Assembly (NCBI GenBank): GCA_029554925.1
Contig: JAKPUV010000597.1
Location: 1 to 7,297, forward strand
Length of the DNA stretch: 7,297 nt
Reading direction: 5' to 3'
Origin: Candidatus Hydrogenedentota bacterium
Lineage (GTDB): Bacteria; Hydrogenedentota; Hydrogenedentia; Hydrogenedentales; CAITNO01
Part shown: piece by piece, positions 5,315 through 7,297 of the stretch
Layout: each line of letters opens with the position of its first letter
How positions within the stretch are numbered: the stretch's first letter is position 1
The notes under the pieces: model-generated
What the model saw: the letters and a program-made list of their open reading frames with translations, nothing else
The model's database searches: none
Told to the model about the DNA's origin: nothing
Translations under genes and position numbers: made by a program

Positions 5315-5335
5315 GCGCGCCGGGCTGCGGCGCGC
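5315..5335 (+). terminator. First hairpin after the plus-strand MFS gene
   Basis: GCGCGCC (5315-5321) pairs perfectly with GGCGCGC (5329-5335) around a seven-base loop, 10 bases after the TAA stop at 5302-5304. No T-tract follows. It may assist termination together with the stronger hairpin just downstream. Confidence 0.35.
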
Positions 5336-5349
5336 TCCGGGCTTTGACG

Positions 5350-5377
5350 CCCGCCCGCCGGATGTCCGGCGGGCGGG
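5350..5377. terminator. Bidirectional hairpin between convergent genes
   Basis: CCCGCCCGCCGGA (5350-5362) and its exact complement (5365-5377) form a 13-bp stem with two central bases, of which the innermost pairs must open to make a loop. It sits three bases beyond the TGA stop of the minus-strand TolC-type gene and 45 bases after the plus-strand stop, so it can serve both convergent transcripts. There is only a weak T-rich stretch (TCATTTCT) on the plus side. Confidence 0.6.
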
Positions 5378-5380
5378 TGC

Positions 5381-7297
5381 TCATTTCTCCGGGGCGGGGG
5401 CGAGCCCCTTTTCGGCGAGATACGCGTCGAGCGCCGCGGAGAAGCCCGCGCGGCTCTCCGGGGTCTCCAGGAAGGGGATGACCGCGACGGCGCGGTACAG
5501 TTCCATCATGTCGAGCAGGTGCTGGTAGACCGCGCCCGCGGCGGCCAGGTCGGAGACCAGCGCGGCGGTCTGGGCGTCCACGAGGTCGGTGATCTTGAGC
5601 ACGCCGCGCCCGTAGCCGTCGGACACGAGTTCCAGGCCCTTGCGGGCGGCCTCGGCGGCCTGGCGGGCCTGGCCGATGCTGATGCGGGAGGCCCCGGCCA
5701 TCTGCGCGGCCGTGCGGATGCGCTGCTCCAGCTTCTGGGCGACGGCGGTGCGCTTGAGTTTGAGCTGTTCGACCGTCTCGCGGGCCTGGATGCGCTCGGC
5801 CTTCCGCTTGCCGCCGGCGTAGAGCGGCAGGGAGGCGTTCACGCCTACGGTCCACGAGTAGTCGGGCATGCCGGGCACCACCATGGTCTGGAAACCGCCC
5901 TGGGCGCCCTCGCCCCACGCGCCAAATTTATGCTTGGTCTCCCACTGGAGCCCCACCGTCGGCAGGTAGTACTTCCGCAGGGTGGCCGTGTAGAACCGGC
6001 CCTGCGCCTTCACCGCCTCGTCGAGCTGGCGCAGCTCGGGCGCCTCCTCCAGCCCCCGGCGCACCAGAAAGGCGCGCACCTCCCCCGCGCGCGCCGTGTC
6101 GGCGAGCAGGGGGGCGAAATCCGCGTCGCAGGACAGGAGAAGCGCGTCGTCCACGTTCACCTCCTCGACGGCGAAAAGGGCCTCCTGGTCGCGGTTGAGC
6201 ACCCGGTTGAACTGGATCTCCGCCGCGCGTCGGACGCTCCCCGCCTTCACCACCTCGATGCGGTTCTGGGCCGCTTCGGCGTCCCATCGGTACCCCTCGG
6301 CGGGCCCGGCGATGCCGGCGTCGCGGCGCAGCGCGGCAAGCCGCCGGTTCTCAAGGGTGCGCCGCAGGTTGCCCTTCTGGATGCCCTCGTAGGTCTTCGC
6401 GCGGAGGACGTTCAGGTAGGCGTCCGCCGCCAGTTTGGCCACATCCAGCTCCAGCCCGGCCTGCTCCTGCTCCAGCGCCGCCTGGAGGCGCTTTTGGATC
6501 TCCACGTTCGCGCGGGCCATCTCGTCGTAGATCAGCTGGACCACCTTGATGGAGCCGGTCAGCGTGCGCTCCGGCTGCACCGCCGAGGCCATTTCCTTGT
6601 CCATGGCCACGTAGGTGCCGTTGGCCGACACCTGCGGAAGCAGGTTCGCCCGCGCCGCGGGGATGTTCTGCGCCCCCGCGCGCACCTGGCGCTCCTTCTC
6701 GTCCAGGTCCAGATTCGCCTCGAGCGCCGCGCGCACCGCCTGCTCCAGCGAGAACCGCGCGTCCACCTGCGCCGGCTCGTCGTTGATCGTTTCCGCCTGC
6801 ACCAGGGTCTCCCAGGGCAGGGTCAGCCCCAGGGTCCGCGCCGTCTCCAGGTTCACCAGAAAATTCTCCGCCGCCGTCATGGCCGCGGGGAGGATTTCGG
6901 GGGGATCACCCGAAAGGATGCGATAGGTGTGGTTGGCCAGGCGGCGTCCGATGCGGCGGGTCTCGTTCTCCGTCTGGAGCGTCGCCAGCACCCCCGCCCG
7001 CACATCCGCCGGGCCGTTTAGCGAGAAGGACGGCAGGCGGCGTTCGTTCACCCCGCGGGCCAGCGCCTCCACGCCTTCCGGGGCGAGCCCCGGAAGCGGG
7101 GCGAAATAGACCGCCTCGGCGTCCGCCGGAATCGCCGCCACCGCCGCCGCCGCGTCCGCCCCCACGGGCACCACGCTCACCGCAAGGTCCATGCCCTCCA
7201 GCAGGCGGGACAGGTCGGCCGCCAGGTCCGGGGCCGCCTCCGCCAGCCGCGCGTCCACCAGCACCGCCACCCGCTTGAAGGGGGAAAGCTCGCGGAA
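5381..7297 (-). CDS. ABC substrate-binding domain fused to a TolC-type outer-membrane efflux protein (5' end outside window)
   Basis: The frame is open to the right edge, giving 638 visible residues; the true start and any signal peptide lie outside. Visible residues 1 to about 172 resemble the C-terminal lobe of ABC_sub_bind (TrpX-type) periplasmic binding proteins. They contain alternating strands and helices, the block SLNGPADVRAGVLAT (92-106), then ANHTYRILSGDPPEILP (121-137) and FLVNLETARTLGLTLPWETL (146-165). From about 182 the protein becomes a TolC-family channel. The first outer-membrane efflux repeat starts FSLEQAVRAALEANLDLDEK and includes ARANLLPQVSANGTY (215-229). The second runs from about 420 to 607, with YYLPTVGLQWETK, SWTVGVNASLPLYAGGK (481-497) and YGRGVLKITDLVDAQTAALV (562-581). 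Long coiled-coil helices between them are expected for the periplasmic tunnel. Such channels trimerise in the outer membrane and export substrates with an inner-membrane pump. The fusion would put three binding domains at the periplasmic mouth. There is no stop or frame break at the junction. A missed assembly error is unlikely but cannot be excluded. Confidence 0.8.
   Translation of the reverse strand, partial: FRELSPFKRVAVLVDARLAEAAPDLAADLSRLLEGMDLAVSVVPVGADAAAAVAAIPADAEAVYFAPLPGLAPEGVEALARGVNERRLPSFSLNGPADVRAGVLATLQTENETRRIGRRLANHTYRILSGDPPEILPAAMTAAENFLVNLETARTLGLTLPWETLVQAETINDEPAQVDARFSLEQAVRAALEANLDLDEKERQVRAGAQNIPAARANLLPQVSANGTYVAMDKEMASAVQPERTLTGSIKVVQLIYDEMARANVEIQKRLQAALEQEQAGLELDVAKLAADAYLNVLRAKTYEGIQKGNLRRTLENRRLAALRRDAGIAGPAEGYRWDAEAAQNRIEVVKAGSVRRAAEIQFNRVLNRDQEALFAVEEVNVDDALLLSCDADFAPLLADTARAGEVRAFLVRRGLEEAPELRQLDEAVKAQGRFYTATLRKYYLPTVGLQWETKHKFGAWGEGAQGGFQTMVVPGMPDYSWTVGVNASLPLYAGGKRKAERIQARETVEQLKLKRTAVAQKLEQRIRTAAQMAGASRISIGQARQAAEAARKGLELVSDGYGRGVLKITDLVDAQTAALVSDLAAAGAVYQHLLDMMELYRAVAVIPFLETPESRAGFSAALDAYLAEKGLAPAPEK

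Noticed and set aside
5519..7021. A 500-codon plus-strand frame opposite the TolC-type fusion gene
   Set aside because: It mirrors the real gene's codons, is rich in L, R, G and H without domains, and the minus strand has unmistakable TolC repeats.
7268..7270. GTG at 7270 as the start of the TolC-type fusion gene
   Set aside because: The frame stays open for nine more codons to the window edge and the residues there (FRELSPFKR) continue the binding-domain pattern; there is no signal peptide after the GTG, so the true start lies outside.

Overview
This is a GC-rich stretch, probably from a Gram-negative bacterium, because a TolC-type outer-membrane factor is present. The start of an archaeal-type IMP cyclohydrolase (PurO) and transporters resembling those I associate with Planctomycetes-like or Hydrogenedentes-like genomes hint at an environmental lineage of that kind. 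That placement is an inference and cannot be settled from this window. I see no rRNA, tRNA, CRISPR array, insertion sequence or phage gene.

Layout. Bases 1-103 (minus) hold the first 34 codons of a purO-like gene with a perfect AGGAGG site and its own promoter-like region. Bases 189-1008 (minus) hold two overlapping genes: a small helical protein and a DUF6036-type nucleotidyltransferase-fold protein, which resembles a toxin-antitoxin pair. A 13-bp GC-rich hairpin (1078-1109) separates them from 1130-3773, where two minus-strand MFS transporters lie in tandem. The downstream one is fucose-permease-like and has its own sigma-70-like promoter. The upstream one is an ACS-family hexuronate/galactonate-type carrier. 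A third MFS carrier, with NanT/AAHS/sugar-porter-like features, is transcribed divergently (3970-5304) from a 196-bp intergenic region with candidate promoters and a LacI-family-like half-operator. It converges on a large minus-strand gene (5381 to beyond 7297) across a 76-bp gap holding two hairpins.

How the parts may work together. The three MFS carriers are from different subfamilies, so they look like a set for taking up several organic acids or sugars. No catabolic enzyme is in view to fix the substrate. The large right-hand gene is the most unusual item. Its N-terminal part looks like an ABC-transporter substrate-binding domain (ABC_sub_bind/TrpX type), joined in frame to a complete two-repeat TolC-type outer-membrane efflux protein. 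It would place a periplasmic binding domain on an outer-membrane export channel. Its start, and any partner ABC or RND genes, lie beyond the right edge.
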